Notes: a model not told the origin generated them from the sequence alone. DNA of 64,000 nt from Pseudomonadota bacterium (GCA_021832305.1 JAKBLB010000004.1:59675-123674), one strand, 5' to 3'; positions 1 through 10,766 are shown, counted from the stretch's first letter. Translations and numbers: made by a program.

Positions 1-1
1 T

Positions 2-532
2 CGTCCGGCAGATGAAGTCAGTTTGCTCATGCAACTTTTCATGCATATGCTGGAAAAAGAAGTTCAGCAACTGCACGAAGCCGGGGTGCGTTTACGCGTG
101 ATAGGGGACCGGTCGCCTCTGGGCAATAAATTGCAGGTGCTGATCGAGGAAGCGGAGCGGCTGACTTTGGCCAATCAGGCATTGACCTTGACGCTTGCAG
201 TGAATTATGGGGGACGTTGGGATATTCTGCAGGCGGTCAATGCCTGGAACAAGGCACATCCCACTTCGGCGCACCCCATGACCGAAGCGGATTTGCAGAC
301 TCATCTTTGCCTGGGCGATCTGCCGGAGCCGGACCTGTTCATTCGTACCGGAGGCGAACAACGTATCAGCAACTTTCTGCTCTGGCAGTTGGCGTACACC
401 GAGTTTTATTTTACCGAAACCCTCTGGCCAGACTTTGATCGCGTAGCACTGGATCAGGCCATTCATTCCTATCAGAGCCGTGAACGACGTTTTGGTCGGA
501 CCAGTGAACAATGCTCCGCACTCGGCTCCTGA
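2..532 (+). CDS. uppS: Undecaprenyl diphosphate synthase, C-terminal part
   Basis: Cis-prenyltransferase that makes the C55 lipid carrier for peptidoglycan and O-antigen synthesis. Only the last 176 residues are in the window; the reading frame is open from base 2, so the start lies upstream. The [15 protein letters not shown] stretch followed by AYTEFYF and the WPDF motif are the family signature that binds isopentenyl diphosphate and the dimer partner. The stop overlaps the start of cdsA by 22 bases, which suggests translational coupling. First gene visible of the envelope operon that continues to rnhB. Confidence 0.95.
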   Translation, partial: RPADEVSLLMQLFMHMLEKEVQQLHEAGVRLRVIGDRSPLGNKLQVLIEEAERLTLANQALTLTLAVNYGGRWDILQAVNAWNKAHPTSAHPMTEADLQTHLCLGDLPEPDLFIRTGGEQRISNFLLWQLAYTEFYFTETLWPDFDRVALDQAIHSYQSRERRFGRTSEQCSALGS

Positions 533-1320
533 CTGCATCCATACTCCTGGTGGTGGTGGGCCTGAGTTTGTTCTGGGCTTCTCCACCGGTCTGGGAGGGT
601 CTGGTGGCCGGAGTCATGGTCTGGGCGGGTTGGGAATGGGCGGGGCTGGCGAAAGCAGTCTTCTGGCAGCGCTGCCTGTATGCCTTGACTCTTCTGCTGT
701 TCTATCAGTTCGGACGGGAGACTGTCTGGCAAAACCTATGGATGGAGGTATCCCTGGTCTTCTGGATTGCCTTGGTTCCTTTGTGGATGAAACGGCAATG
801 GCGGATCGGGGGAACCCCGCTTCTTGCAGTCGGCCTCCTGGTGCTGCTCCCCACGGGTTGGTCCCTCACGCTTCTTCAACATCAGGGCAATCTGGTGCTT
901 CTGGCCCTGATGGCCGTACTCTGGATATCGGACAGTGCGGCCTATTTTACGGGTCGCGCCTGGGGAAAGCACAGACTGGCCCCTGCCATCAGCCCGGGAA
1001 AAACCTGGGAAGGAGTGGCTGGCGCGTGGCTGACGGTGACCATCTACGGGGCAATCTGGTGGTGGCTGGCACGTACGGGAGCCTCCTCCATGACCCAACT
1101 GGTCAATCACCTGGGATGGGCCTGGTTTCCACTCATTTGGGGACTGGTCGGGTTGGGTATTTTGGGAGACTTGTTTGAATCCTGGATCAAACGTTGTGCC
1201 GGCGTCAAGGACAGCGGCAGGGGTTTGCCGGGGCATGGCGGGGTTCTGGACCGAATCGATGCGCTCACGGCGACGCTTCCTCTGACAGTTTTGAGCATCC
1301 ATCTTCTGGGGGGCGCATGA
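511..1320 (+). CDS. cdsA: Phosphatidate cytidylyltransferase
   Basis: Makes CDP-diacylglycerol from phosphatidate and CTP in the inner membrane, the branch point for all phospholipids. The 269 residues are mostly hydrophobic, with about seven or eight membrane segments. The C-terminal signature [20 protein letters not shown] continues into GVLDRIDA, the metal- and CDP-binding loop of the family. Length is normal. It overlaps uppS upstream, and its stop overlaps the dxr start in an ATGA, as in many proteobacterial uppS-cdsA-dxr operons. Confidence 0.95.
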   Translation: MLRTRLLTASILLVVVGLSLFWASPPVWEGLVAGVMVWAGWEWAGLAKAVFWQRCLYALTLLLFYQFGRETVWQNLWMEVSLVFWIALVPLWMKRQWRIGGTPLLAVGLLVLLPTGWSLTLLQHQGNLVLLALMAVLWISDSAAYFTGRAWGKHRLAPAISPGKTWEGVAGAWLTVTIYGAIWWWLARTGASSMTQLVNHLGWAWFPLIWGLVGLGILGDLFESWIKRCAGVKDSGRGLPGHGGVLDRIDALTATLPLTVLSIHLLGGA

Positions 1321-2501
1321 AGCAATACTTGACCATTCTGGGTGCCACCGGCAGTATCGGCGTGAACACCCTGGAGGTCGTTCGACGCCACCCGGAATGC
1401 TATGAAATTCATGCCTTGACTGCACATCGCAACCTGCTTGGACTGGCGCGACAATGTGTGGATTTTCGTCCCCGCCTGGCCGTGGTGCCCGAGGTGTCTC
1501 AACTGGATGAACTGGCACGGATCCTGCGTGCGTTGGATCCTGACTGTCCTACGGAATTGAGGGCGGGCGAGGGTGCGCTCGAAGAAGTTGCCGCAGCCCC
1601 GGAAGTGACTACGGTGATGGCCGCCATCGTGGGCGCTGCTGGCTTGGCATCGACCTTGGCGGCGGCCCGCGCGGGGAAAAAAATACTTCTGGCCAATAAA
1701 GAATCCTTGGTCATGTCGGGCCCTTTGATGATGGAGGCTGTTGTCCAGGGAGGAGCACGCCTGCTTCCCGTGGACAGCGAGCATAATGCCATCTTCCAAT
1801 GCTGGCCGAATGATGAAGGGGGGCGTTCCGGCGTGGAAAAAATTCTATTGACGGCCTCCGGTGGTCCTTTTCTGAACACGCCATTGCAGGATTTGGACAA
1901 AGTCACGCCGGAACAGGCGTGTCAGCATCCCAAGTGGCGTATGGGTAAAAAGATTTCGGTGGATTCGGCGACCATGATGAACAAGGGACTGGAACTGATC
2001 GAAGCCTGCTGGTTGTTTGGCTTGCCGCCTGAAAAAGTCGAGATCGTCATTCATCCCCAGAGTCTGGTTCACTCCCTGGTCGGGTTCATCGACGGTTCGT
2101 TGTTAGCCCAATTAGGGTATACGGACATGAGAATTCCCATTGCCCATGCTTTGGCCTATCCCGAACGTCACTCCTCTGGAGTGTCCTTGCTTGATTTGAC
2201 CACGGCGGGGCCTTTGACTTTTTTGCCTCTGGAACGGGAACGTTTTCCGGCTGTGGTATTGGCCGAACAAGCCATGCAGGCTGGGGGAACGGGCCCTACG
2301 TTGCTGAATGCCGCCAACGAGGTGGCTGTAGCGGCGTTTTTGGCGGGACATTTGAATTTTCGGGCGATCACCGACACCATTGCGCGGGTACTCGACCAAC
2401 TCCCCTCTCAAGCATGTACCACCTTGGAAGAGGTTATCGAGGCGGATCGACGGGCACGGCGGTCCACCAAGCAGATCCTGTCCGGTAGAAACGCGTGCTG
2501 A
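1317..2501 (+). CDS. dxr: 1-deoxy-D-xylulose 5-phosphate reductoisomerase
   Basis: Second step of the MEP isoprenoid pathway: NADPH-dependent rearrangement and reduction of DXP to 2-C-methylerythritol 4-phosphate. The 394-residue protein starts [15 protein letters not shown], with the Rossmann loop GATGSIG. It carries LANKESLV, the metal-binding [11 protein letters not shown], and [17 protein letters not shown]. An upstream in-frame start at 1194 would add about 40 residues inside cdsA and is rejected, because the 1317 start gives the canonical N-terminus. It overlaps cdsA by four bases and rseP by seven. Confidence 0.97.
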   Translation: MKQYLTILGATGSIGVNTLEVVRRHPECYEIHALTAHRNLLGLARQCVDFRPRLAVVPEVSQLDELARILRALDPDCPTELRAGEGALEEVAAAPEVTTVMAAIVGAAGLASTLAAARAGKKILLANKESLVMSGPLMMEAVVQGGARLLPVDSEHNAIFQCWPNDEGGRSGVEKILLTASGGPFLNTPLQDLDKVTPEQACQHPKWRMGKKISVDSATMMNKGLELIEACWLFGLPPEKVEIVIHPQSLVHSLVGFIDGSLLAQLGYTDMRIPIAHALAYPERHSSGVSLLDLTTAGPLTFLPLERERFPAVVLAEQAMQAGGTGPTLLNAANEVAVAAFLAGHLNFRAITDTIARVLDQLPSQACTTLEEVIEADRRARRSTKQILSGRNAC

Positions 2502-3853
2502 AGGGGGGAGGCACGCTCGGGGCTTTCCTGCTGGCGCTCAGTTGCCTGATTTTCATTCATGAACTGGGGCATTTTGTCGTGGCGCGCTGGGTCGGTGTCA
2601 AAGTCCTGCGTTTTTCCATCGGACTGGGGCGTCCGCTTTGGCGCCGACAAGTAAAAAATGGGACTGAGTGGGTGGTGGCACTCTTTCCTCTGGGGGGCTA
2701 CGTACGCATGCTGGACGAGCGAGAGGGACCGGTGTCCCCGCTGGAAGTCCAGCATGCCTTCAACCAGAAAACCCTGGCGCAAAGAAGTGCGATTGTGGTG
2801 GCAGGTCCCCTGGCAAATTTTCTGCTGGCCTGGTTGTTGTTCAGTTTGCTTTATGCTCTGGGGATTCCGGGGCAGCGCCCTTGTCTGGACGCGCCGGAGA
2901 CAGGCACCCTGGCGTGGAATGGGGGGATCCGGGCAGGGGAATGCGTGCTCAGTCTGGACGGAGCGGCGATCCGCACCTGGCAGGATTTCGAGTTGGAATG
3001 GCCCAGAGCGATCCGGGGGCGGGGAACCGTGACATTGGTGACACGGGATGACCGGGGTCAGGAAGAAGTTCATCGGTTGGCAACGGTACAAGCCACTTCG
3101 GCGGCTGAAGAGGGCGTGGAAGGGAGCGGTTTTCATCTGTGGGCCCCCCTGCCCCCGGTGGTCGGACAGGTCATTCAGGGCAGTGTGGCGGACGATGCGG
3201 GACTGAAACCTTTGGATCGGTTGCTACGCGTGGCCGGTCAGCCGGTGGAAACCTGGGCACAAGTGGTAAGGATCGTCGAAAATCATCCTCAGGCCATAGT
3301 GGAGATCGAACTGCAACGTGCCGGTCAAACCAGGAAGGTACAGGTCGTTCCCCGGGCGGTGGATTTGCCCAATGGTCGCCGGATCGGGCGGATTGGCATC
3401 AGCCCGCAGGTTACCGAGACCATGCGTCGTCAATGGACGGTTCTCGAAAAGGATTCACCCCTGATGGCGCTTGGGCATGGCGCCATGAAAACCTGGTCAC
3501 TCACCACGTTGACCCTGGATTCTTTCGGTCAGATGCTTACGGGACAGGCTTCCCTGGATAATCTGGGGGGGCCGGTCCGGATCGCATCGCTGGCGGGAGA
3601 AAGCGCCCGCTCGGGGCTGCTGTCCTATTTGCAATTCATGGCGTTGATCAGCCTCAGCCTGGGCGTCCTTAATTTATTGCCCATTCCTTTATTGGATGGA
3701 GGGCATTTGTTGTATCATGCGGTGGAGTGGGTGAGGGGGCGGCCCTTGTCCATGGAATTCTTGGGTCTTACCCAGCGGTTAGGGTTTTTCTTGCTGGCGG
3801 GGCTCATGGTTTTTACATTCCTTAATGATTTGCGCCATTTTTTCAATCACTGA
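2495..3853 (+). CDS. rseP: RseP-type site-2 intramembrane zinc protease
   Basis: Membrane metalloprotease that cleaves the anti-sigma factor RseA and remnant signal peptides. The 452-residue protein begins with a GTG codon inside the end of dxr. HELGH lies at residues 22-26 in the first membrane segment, and the second catalytic motif [12 protein letters not shown] lies near residue 400. Two PDZ domains fill the periplasmic loop between them (second one around [16 protein letters not shown]). Its position between dxr and bamA is the conserved one in proteobacteria. Confidence 0.95.
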   Translation: MLKGGGTLGAFLLALSCLIFIHELGHFVVARWVGVKVLRFSIGLGRPLWRRQVKNGTEWVVALFPLGGYVRMLDEREGPVSPLEVQHAFNQKTLAQRSAIVVAGPLANFLLAWLLFSLLYALGIPGQRPCLDAPETGTLAWNGGIRAGECVLSLDGAAIRTWQDFELEWPRAIRGRGTVTLVTRDDRGQEEVHRLATVQATSAAEEGVEGSGFHLWAPLPPVVGQVIQGSVADDAGLKPLDRLLRVAGQPVETWAQVVRIVENHPQAIVEIELQRAGQTRKVQVVPRAVDLPNGRRIGRIGISPQVTETMRRQWTVLEKDSPLMALGHGAMKTWSLTTLTLDSFGQMLTGQASLDNLGGPVRIASLAGESARSGLLSYLQFMALISLSLGVLNLLPIPLLDGGHLLYHAVEWVRGRPLSMEFLGLTQRLGFFLLAGLMVFTFLNDLRHFFNH

Positions 3854-3866
3854 TTCAACTTACCTC

Positions 3867-6164
3867 ATGTTTTTTCGTTCACTGTTATTCCTGTTCTGGA
3901 TGTGTTGGAGTTCTCTGGCGTTGGCCCTGGCGCCGATCACGATTCAGGATATCCGCGTGGAAGGCGCGCAACGCATCGAACCGGGGACGATTTTCAGTTA
4001 TCTGCCCCTCAAAGTGGGCGATACCATTACCAATGAAAAAGCCTCTGCGGCACTGAAGGCGCTTTACGATACCGGATTTTTTTCCGATGTGCGCCTCGAA
4101 TCTGATGGAAATGTTCTGGTGGTCTATGTGCAGGAACGCCCCTCCATCGCTCGCCTTGAAATCAACGGCGCAAAATCTTTTACCAAGGATCAACTCAAGG
4201 ACGCCTTGAAATCCATTGGAATTGCAGAATCGCGGATCTATGATAAATCCTTGCTGGACAAGGCGGAGAAGGAACTTAAACGACAGTATCTGGGAAAAGG
4301 GAAGTATTCGACACAAGTATCCACCACCGTGACGCCGCTTCCCCGCAATCGAGTCGCGCTGGCATTCAACATTGTGGAAGGGGAAGCAGCGCATATTCGT
4401 GAAATCAATATTGTCGGGGCCCACGCCTTTTCTGCCAAGGAACTGCAGGATCAATTACAGTTGAATACGCCCAACTGGCTGTCCTGGTATACCAAAAACG
4501 ATCAGTATTCCAAACAGAAATTGTCTGGAGACCTGGAAGCCCTGCGTTCCTTCTATCAGGATCGGGGTTATCTGGAGTTTGCCGTGGATTCGACTCAGGT
4601 ATCCATTTCTCCGGACAAACAGGATGTCTACATCAGCGTCAACATCACCGAAGGACAACCGTATAAAGTGTCAGATGTGAAACTGGCGGGCCAATTTCTG
4701 GTGCCCGAAGCAGAGTTGCGAAAATTGCTTACGCTCAAGCCGGGGGATTTATTCTCCCGTGAGAAGGTCACGACTTCCACCAAGGCGATTGCGGACCGAC
4801 TGGCCAAGGATGGTTACTCCTTTGCCAATATCAATGCCAATCCGGAAATCGACAAGGAGCACCATACCGCCGCCTTTACCTTTGTCATCGATCCCGGAAG
4901 ACGGGTGTATGTCCGCCGGGTCAATATTTATGGGAACACCACGACCCGGGATGAAGTGATTCGCCGTGAAATCCGTCAGATGGAAGGGGCCTGGTACTCT
5001 GTGGAAAAGGTCAACCGCTCCAAGGAACGGATCGACCGCCTGGGTTTCTTCTCCGAGGTGACGGTAGACAGTCCGCCCGTGCCCGGTACCACTGATCAGG
5101 TGGACGTCAACTTTACGGTCGCGGAACGCCAGACCGGATCCATCCAGTTGGGGGCAGGATATTCCAATGCCGAAGGCATAATTTTGAGTGCAGGGATTAC
5201 CCAGAGCAACCTGTTCGGGAGTGGTAACTCGCTTTCCTTCGGGGTCAGTACCGGGTTGGTGACCCGTACCTATTCCGTCGCCTATACCAATCCTTATTGG
5301 AGCGAAGAAGGCATCGCGCGCACCATCAGTCTCTATGATCGTTCCATCGATACCTCCTATCTGATCGGGGTCAGCCCCTATTCGACCCGGACCTTGGGGG
5401 CCGACGTGACTTATACGATACCGGTCTCGGAAGTGAACGCCTATTCTCTCGGGTATGGATTCGAAGCCACCAGCGTGGGGGTCTTCAATACCAGCCCCGC
5501 CGAGTATGTGGATTTCGTCAATCAGTTCGGTTCGCAGGCCAAAGCCATCAAGGTAAGTATGGGCTATACCCATGATACCCGCGACAGCATCATCTACCCG
5601 ATGAAGGGATGGAGCCAGAAATACGGCCTGGAAGTGGGGGTGCCCGGCGAAAATCTAACTTACTATCGCGCAACGGCCAGTGAGCAAGTGCTTACTCCTG
5701 TCAGTCAAAATACGACACTTTCCCTGTCAGGACAGTTAGGATATGCCAATGGTTATGGAGGCGTGCCTTTGCCCTTCTACAAAAACTTCTTTGCCGGGGG
5801 TGTGGGATCGGTGCGGGGATACTTTCCGGGCAGTTTGGGTCCCCAGGTTTATGATAATTATGGTAACCTCCTGAACCTTGGGGGGAACAAGATGATTACC
5901 GGGAGTGCCGAATACTTTTTTCCCTTGCCGGGTTCCAAGGGTACGGACAAGTCCTTCCGCCTGAGTACGTTCGTGGATACCGGGAACGTCTATGGGTACA
6001 ATCAGGGCTTTTCAATCCCGCAACTGCGTTATTCTGCCGGGATTGCCCTGTCCTGGTATTCGCCCATGGGCCCCCTCGAGTTCAGTTACGCCGCCCCCTT
6101 TCACTATAACTCAGTCACTGATAACATTGAGCGACTACAATTTCAGTTAGGTAATACGTTCTAA
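3867..6164 (+). CDS. bamA: Outer membrane protein assembly factor BamA
   Basis: Central subunit of the BAM machine, which inserts beta-barrel proteins in the outer membrane. The 765-residue protein has a signal peptide ending near ALALA, then five POTRA repeats (roughly residues 22-420) and a 16-strand barrel. The barrel carries the conserved lid-loop motif GSVRGYFPG and ends in the aromatic LQFQLGNTF. A longer reading frame from 3825 exists but lies inside rseP; the ATG at 3867 leads directly into a normal signal peptide. The gap to rseP is 13 bases. Confidence 0.96.
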   Translation: MFFRSLLFLFWMCWSSLALALAPITIQDIRVEGAQRIEPGTIFSYLPLKVGDTITNEKASAALKALYDTGFFSDVRLESDGNVLVVYVQERPSIARLEINGAKSFTKDQLKDALKSIGIAESRIYDKSLLDKAEKELKRQYLGKGKYSTQVSTTVTPLPRNRVALAFNIVEGEAAHIREINIVGAHAFSAKELQDQLQLNTPNWLSWYTKNDQYSKQKLSGDLEALRSFYQDRGYLEFAVDSTQVSISPDKQDVYISVNITEGQPYKVSDVKLAGQFLVPEAELRKLLTLKPGDLFSREKVTTSTKAIADRLAKDGYSFANINANPEIDKEHHTAAFTFVIDPGRRVYVRRVNIYGNTTTRDEVIRREIRQMEGAWYSVEKVNRSKERIDRLGFFSEVTVDSPPVPGTTDQVDVNFTVAERQTGSIQLGAGYSNAEGIILSAGITQSNLFGSGNSLSFGVSTGLVTRTYSVAYTNPYWSEEGIARTISLYDRSIDTSYLIGVSPYSTRTLGADVTYTIPVSEVNAYSLGYGFEATSVGVFNTSPAEYVDFVNQFGSQAKAIKVSMGYTHDTRDSIIYPMKGWSQKYGLEVGVPGENLTYYRATASEQVLTPVSQNTTLSLSGQLGYANGYGGVPLPFYKNFFAGGVGSVRGYFPGSLGPQVYDNYGNLLNLGGNKMITGSAEYFFPLPGSKGTDKSFRLSTFVDTGNVYGYNQGFSIPQLRYSAGIALSWYSPMGPLEFSYAAPFHYNSVTDNIERLQFQLGNTF

Positions 6165-6183
6165 ACTTGAAGAGAGATGCCCC

Positions 6184-6693
6184 ATGCATAAGATCGCCAA
6201 ATTCGTTTCCCTGTTGTTTGCCTTCTTTTTGTTGAGTTCATCGGTCATGGCCACCGAACTGAAGGTGGGCTGGATCAATATCGAGCGAATTTTTCGCGAG
6301 GCAGCACCGGCTCAGGTGGCTACCAAAAAGTTGGAGAAAGAGTTTGATAAACGCCAGGTAGAGTTGCAAAAAATGGGTAAGCAGATCCAGGATCAGCAGG
6401 CTGAACTGGACAAGAACGGAATGACCATGAGCGAGGGCGAACGCGCGCACAAGGAGCGTGATCTGGCCAATCTGAACCGTGATTTCCAACGCATGCAACG
6501 GGAATTTCGGGAGGATCTCAATACTCGTCGCAACGAAGAATTTGCTTCCATCCAGGAGCGTGCCAACAAGGCCATCAAGGAAATTGCCACGACCGAGAAT
6601 TATGACCTGATTCTGACAGATGCCATTTATGCGGGTCCCCGCATCGATATCACCGACAAGGTCATCCGGATCATCGACAGCGGCAGTAAATAA
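6184..6693 (+). CDS. skp: Periplasmic chaperone Skp/OmpH
   Basis: Periplasmic holdase that carries unfolded outer-membrane proteins to BamA. The 169-residue protein has a signal peptide ending near SSVMATE, then VGWINIERIFREA, the usual Skp N-terminus. A long charged coiled-coil tentacle follows at about residues 45-125 (EKEFDKRQVELQKMGKQIQD). The C-terminal strand pair is YDLILTDAIYAG. Size and position between bamA and lpxD are standard. Confidence 0.93.
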   Translation: MHKIAKFVSLLFAFFLLSSSVMATELKVGWINIERIFREAAPAQVATKKLEKEFDKRQVELQKMGKQIQDQQAELDKNGMTMSEGERAHKERDLANLNRDFQRMQREFREDLNTRRNEEFASIQERANKAIKEIATTENYDLILTDAIYAGPRIDITDKVIRIIDSGSK

Positions 6694-6701
6694 CTTCATT
6701 T

Positions 6702-7739
6702 ATGCGTGGACAGTGTACTTACACGCTGGGCGAACTCGCCCGGTTCTGCGGCGTCGAGGTAGAGGGAGATCCTCATACCCTGATCGGGGGTGTGGGAACA
6801 CTGGAGGGAGCGGAACCCGGCGACATCACCTTCCTGACTAATCCGCTGTATCGGGCGCACTTGGGCAATACCCGCGCGGCCGCCGTGATTCTCAGGAAAC
6901 GGGATCGGGAGGCGACGGATTTGCCCTGCCTGATCACGGATAATCCACACGGGTGTTATGCCCGGGTAGCCCAGAAACTTTTTCCTGAAGTCAAACCTCC
7001 ACCGGGTATTCACGGGACGGCCGAGATTCATCCCGAAGCCAGGGTCTCTCCTCTCGCCAGTATTGGCCCGCAGGTGGTGATCGAGGCGTGTGCATTTATC
7101 GACGATGGAGTGGTGGTGGGCGCAGGGGGGTATGTCGGTGAAAGCGTCCATCTGGCTCAGGATGTATTCCTTCATCCGCGCGTCACCTTGTATGCCGGAG
7201 TCGCCCTGGGCCCCCGCACCCTGGTGCATTCCGGCGCCGTGATCGGAGCGGATGGTTTTGGCATGGCCTGGCAGGAAGGACGATGGTTAAAGGTTCCTCA
7301 GGTCGGGAGCGTGCGAATCGGGGCAGACGTGGAGATCGGGGCCAATACCACCATCGATCGAGGGGCCATCGAGGACACGGTCATCGAGGAGGGGGTCAAG
7401 TTGGATAACCTGATTCAGATTGCCCATAACTGCCGAATCGGTGCCCATACCGTGATTGCAGGCTGCACGGGCATTTCGGGGAGTTCCCGGATCGGGGCGC
7501 ATTGCAGAATTGGCGGGGGAGTGGGCATCGTGGGGCATGTGGAGATCTGCGACGGCGTCACGGTGTCCGGGTTTTCCCTGATCACCAAGTCCATTACGCA
7601 GTCCGGGGTATATACTTCGGCCATTCCCAGCCAGCCTCATCGCGAGTGGCTACATACCCTGGCGCATTTGAGGGGACTTCCGGAATGGGTGGAACGGGTT
7701 CGTGTGCTTGAAATGACGCAGGCGCAGCAGGGTCTTTAA
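6702..7739 (+). CDS. lpxD: UDP-3-O-(3-hydroxyacyl)glucosamine N-acyltransferase
   Basis: Third step of lipid A synthesis: adds the second hydroxyacyl chain to the glucosamine nitrogen. The 345-residue protein has an N-terminal uridine-binding domain (LGELARFCGVEVEGDP), then a left-handed beta-helix of hexapeptide repeats from about residue 105. The catalytic His region reads LIQIAHNCRIG. Eight bases separate it from skp, and it belongs to the lpxD-fabZ-lpxA-lpxB block. Confidence 0.96.
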   Translation: MRGQCTYTLGELARFCGVEVEGDPHTLIGGVGTLEGAEPGDITFLTNPLYRAHLGNTRAAAVILRKRDREATDLPCLITDNPHGCYARVAQKLFPEVKPPPGIHGTAEIHPEARVSPLASIGPQVVIEACAFIDDGVVVGAGGYVGESVHLAQDVFLHPRVTLYAGVALGPRTLVHSGAVIGADGFGMAWQEGRWLKVPQVGSVRIGADVEIGANTTIDRGAIEDTVIEEGVKLDNLIQIAHNCRIGAHTVIAGCTGISGSSRIGAHCRIGGGVGIVGHVEICDGVTVSGFSLITKSITQSGVYTSAIPSQPHREWLHTLAHLRGLPEWVERVRVLEMTQAQQGL

Positions 7740-7760
7740 ATTGAGAACGGAGAATGAACG

Positions 7761-8216
7761 ATGAGCAGTATGGACATCAACGAAATCATGCAGTATCTTC
7801 CTCATCGCTATCCTTTTCTCATGGTCGATCGGGTTCTGGAGGTCACGCCGGGCAAGTCCATCGTGGCGATCAAGAATGTCAGTCGCAATGAAGAATATTT
7901 TCAGGGACATTTCCCTCACCATCCGGTCATGCCCGGTGTATTGATCATCGAATCCCTGGCTCAAGCGGCTGCACTGCTCAGTTTCAAGACGGAAGGCATC
8001 AAGCCGGATGGCAAAATCGTGACCTATTTCGTCGGGATCGATCAGGCCCGTTTTCGCAACCCGGTTTTTCCGGGGGATCAGTTGCGGCTCGAGGTATCAT
8101 TGTTGCGGCGTTCCTACAAGATCTGGAAGTTTTCTGCCAAGGCCTGGGTGGAAGATCGCCTGGCGGCTGAAGCCCAACTGATGTGCGCAGAAAAAAATCT
8201 GGCCGAACCCGCGTAA
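7761..8216 (+). CDS. fabZ: 3-hydroxyacyl-ACP dehydratase FabZ
   Basis: Hot-dog-fold dehydratase of fatty acid elongation, acting on beta-hydroxyacyl-ACP; it competes with LpxA for hydroxymyristoyl-ACP. The 151-residue protein has the signature [13 protein letters not shown] and the catalytic-helix motif [20 protein letters not shown] with the active-site His and Glu. A second in-frame ATG at 7770 is also possible ([16 protein letters not shown]); the first has the better upstream spacing. It lies in the usual place between lpxD and lpxA. Confidence 0.96.
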   Translation: MSSMDINEIMQYLPHRYPFLMVDRVLEVTPGKSIVAIKNVSRNEEYFQGHFPHHPVMPGVLIIESLAQAAALLSFKTEGIKPDGKIVTYFVGIDQARFRNPVFPGDQLRLEVSLLRRSYKIWKFSAKAWVEDRLAAEAQLMCAEKNLAEPA

Positions 8217-8225
8217 CGTCAATTC

Positions 8226-9023
8226 ATGGATTCCTGGAATTCTGCAGACTTTTTGCGCCATCCGACGGCATTGATTCATCCTGACGCCGTATTGGCGTCC
8301 GATGTGCGGGTCGGGGCTTACTGTTTGATCGGTCCCGGCGTTACGGTAGGCGCAGGGACGGTCATCCATGATCATGTGCGAATTGGGGGCCGGACGACCA
8401 TTGGCCAACGTAACCGGATCTACTCATTTTGTTCTTTGGGGGGTGAGCCCCAGGACAAAAAGTATCAGGGTGAAGAGTCGGCCCTGGAGATTGGTGATGA
8501 CAACACCATTCGCGAGTTTTGCACCTTCAATCTGGGAACCGAAGAGGATGTGGGGGTAACCCGATTGGGGAACCATAACTGGATCATGGCCTACGTCCAC
8601 CTGGCCCATGACTGTCAGGTGGGTCACCATACGACCTTCGCAAACCATGCGACCTTGGCCGGGCATGTTCATGTGGGCGACTGGGTGACGCTGGGGGGGT
8701 TTGTTGGGGTGCATCAATTCGTACGGATCGGCGCGCATAGTTTCATTGGCATTTCTGCGGTCATCACCCAGGATGTTCCACCGTATCTGTTGGTAGCAGG
8801 GATTCCGGCCGCTCCCCACGGCATCAATGCGGAAGGGTTGAAGCGACGAGGCTTTTCGACGGAAGAATTGGCTGCGCTTAAACAGGCGTACCGCAAGTTA
8901 TATCGTTCGGGATTGTCCCTGGAGCAGGCCCAGCAGGAACTGACGCTTTTGGCGCTGAACGCCCCCTGTGTACTTCCCTTGAGGGACTTTCTCGACCAGT
9001 CCGCCCGCGGCATCCTGCGCTGA
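8226..9023 (+). CDS. lpxA: UDP-N-acetylglucosamine O-acyltransferase
   Basis: First committed step of lipid A synthesis, transferring a 3-hydroxyacyl chain from ACP to UDP-GlcNAc. The 265-residue protein is a left-handed beta-helix of hexapeptide repeats. The catalytic His is in the segment AYVHLAHDCQVGHHTTFAN, and the conserved GGFVGVHQFVRIG follows. The helical C-terminal domain starts at about residue 195. Ten bases follow fabZ and two precede lpxB. Confidence 0.96.
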   Translation: MDSWNSADFLRHPTALIHPDAVLASDVRVGAYCLIGPGVTVGAGTVIHDHVRIGGRTTIGQRNRIYSFCSLGGEPQDKKYQGEESALEIGDDNTIREFCTFNLGTEEDVGVTRLGNHNWIMAYVHLAHDCQVGHHTTFANHATLAGHVHVGDWVTLGGFVGVHQFVRIGAHSFIGISAVITQDVPPYLLVAGIPAAPHGINAEGLKRRGFSTEELAALKQAYRKLYRSGLSLEQAQQELTLLALNAPCVLPLRDFLDQSARGILR

Positions 9024-9025
9024 TC

Positions 9026-10165
9026 ATGCGCATCGGCGTGGTGGCAGGGGAGGCGTCCGGGGATATGCTGGGGGAAGCCCTGATGAATGCCGTGCGACAA
9101 CATTATCCCGAGGCGATTTTTGAGGGTATTGCAGGGCCGCGCATGCAGGCTTTGGGGGCCCGCTCCTTATTTCCCATGGAAGCCTTGTCGGTACGGGGAT
9201 ACTGGGAGGTCTTGCGCGCACTCCCACGCCTGTTGTGGATCCGGAGGCAGTTGCGACGCCATTTTCTGAGTCACCCGCCCGCTCTTTTTGTGGGCATCGA
9301 TGCCCCGGACTTCAATCTGGGATTGGAGAAAGCGCTCAAGGAGGGAGGCATTCCCACCTTGCAGATGGTGGCGCCCACCGTCTGGGCTTGGCGCGCGGAG
9401 CGGTTGCCAGAAATTCGGGCGGCAGTTTCGGGCATCCTCTCCATTTTTCCTTTTGAAGCCCCGATATTCGAGCAAGCGGGCATTCCACTGACTTACATCG
9501 GCCATCCCCTGGTGCACCGTCTGCCTCCGCCGGACCGGGCTCGCGCTCGTGCGGCATTGGATCCCACCGGGACGGGATTCTGGATCGCTTTATTGCCCGG
9601 CAGTCGAATGTCCGAACTGGAATATCATGGACGCCTGTTTCTGGAGACGGCCTTGCGTCTTCAGCGCAATTTTCCACAAGCGCGTTTTGCCGTTCCGTTG
9701 ATCAATGAGGGAACTCGGAACTATTTTCAGCGATTGCTGCGCGAACCGGCCTATGCTTCCCTGCCGGTGACGGTATTTGAAGAAGATGCCACACGCATTC
9801 TCGCTGGCGCAGAGGTGGCCCTGGTGGCCTCCGGCACCGCAACGCTGGAAGCCGCCTTGTTGGAATGCCCCCAGATTCTGACCTATCGGTTATCCGGGTT
9901 GACCGCCTGGTTGGTGCGGCGCAAGGGGGTGAACGGTTGGGTGGGGCTGCCCAATATCATCCTGGGGCGTGCCGTGGTTCCAGAAATCTTGCAGGAACAG
10001 GCGACTCCTGATCGTTTGGCCGAAGAATTGGGCAATTTGCTGAGGGATGCTGAACGCCGTGCCGACATGCGCCAGTCCTTTCGGGAGGTGCGCCAAAGGC
10101 TGCAAGCCGATACCATGGGTGCATTGGTGCGCGGTGTGGAGGGGGTATTGGCCCATGCACCCTGA
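9026..10165 (+). CDS. lpxB: Lipid-A-disaccharide synthase
   Basis: GT19 glycosyltransferase that joins UDP-2,3-diacylglucosamine and lipid X into the lipid A disaccharide at the inner membrane. The 379-residue protein starts MRIGVVAGEASGDMLGEALM. Further family motifs are ALFVGIDAPDFN, APTVWAWRAERL, IALLPGSRMSELEYH and LVASGTATLEAALLECPQI. Its last ten bases overlap the rnhB start, so it is probably translated as one unit with rnhB. Confidence 0.96.
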   Translation: MRIGVVAGEASGDMLGEALMNAVRQHYPEAIFEGIAGPRMQALGARSLFPMEALSVRGYWEVLRALPRLLWIRRQLRRHFLSHPPALFVGIDAPDFNLGLEKALKEGGIPTLQMVAPTVWAWRAERLPEIRAAVSGILSIFPFEAPIFEQAGIPLTYIGHPLVHRLPPPDRARARAALDPTGTGFWIALLPGSRMSELEYHGRLFLETALRLQRNFPQARFAVPLINEGTRNYFQRLLREPAYASLPVTVFEEDATRILAGAEVALVASGTATLEAALLECPQILTYRLSGLTAWLVRRKGVNGWVGLPNIILGRAVVPEILQEQATPDRLAEELGNLLRDAERRADMRQSFREVRQRLQADTMGALVRGVEGVLAHAP

Positions 10166-10766
10166 TTATTGCTACCGTGCCCAGGATATCCTGCCTGAAT
10201 TTCCCGTCGGCGCCTGTGGCGTGGACGAGGCCGGGCGTGGCCCTCTGGCAGGCCCGGTGCTGGCGGCTGCCGTCATTCTGCCCGCCGGGGTGGGGTTGAA
10301 GGGGGTGAGGGATTCAAAATTGTTGAGCGCCCCCCAGCGCGCTCGCCTGGCGAGCGAGATTCAGGGGATGGCGGTGAGTTGGGCCATCGGCTCAGCGTCT
10401 GCTGCGGAAATCGATACCTTGAACATTCTCCAGGCCACTTTGTTGGCAATGCATCGAGCCTTGGCAGGGTTGACTCGCGCACCGACGGAGGTTTGGGTGG
10501 ACGGACTTCATGCGCCCCCATGTTCCTGGCCCAGTCGGGCGGTGGTCAAGGGAGATCAACGGGTGGTCAGCATCTCCGCCGCTTCCATTCTGGCCAAGAC
10601 AGCGCGGGATGCTCACATGCTTCACCTGTCCGACTGTTATCCGGGGTATGGTTTCGAGCAACATAAGGGGTATGCCAGTGCGGCGCATCGTGCCGCGCTC
10701 CTGCGCAAGGGCCCTTGTCCCGAGCATCGGCGCAGTTTTGCCCCGGTGCGGGCGCTGTTGCCATGA
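10155..10766 (+). CDS. rnhB: Ribonuclease HII
   Basis: Removes RNA from RNA-DNA hybrids and single misincorporated ribonucleotides. The 203-residue protein has the catalytic VDEAGRGPLAGPV motif near residue 20 and VVKGDQRVVSISAASILAKT with the later acidic residue. The conserved YPGYGFEQHKGYASAAH segment lies near the C-terminus. An upstream start at 10047 lies deep inside lpxB and is rejected. The four-base overlap with the next gene (ATGA) suggests coupling. Confidence 0.95.
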   Translation: MHPDYCYRAQDILPEFPVGACGVDEAGRGPLAGPVLAAAVILPAGVGLKGVRDSKLLSAPQRARLASEIQGMAVSWAIGSASAAEIDTLNILQATLLAMHRALAGLTRAPTEVWVDGLHAPPCSWPSRAVVKGDQRVVSISAASILAKTARDAHMLHLSDCYPGYGFEQHKGYASAAHRAALLRKGPCPEHRRSFAPVRALLP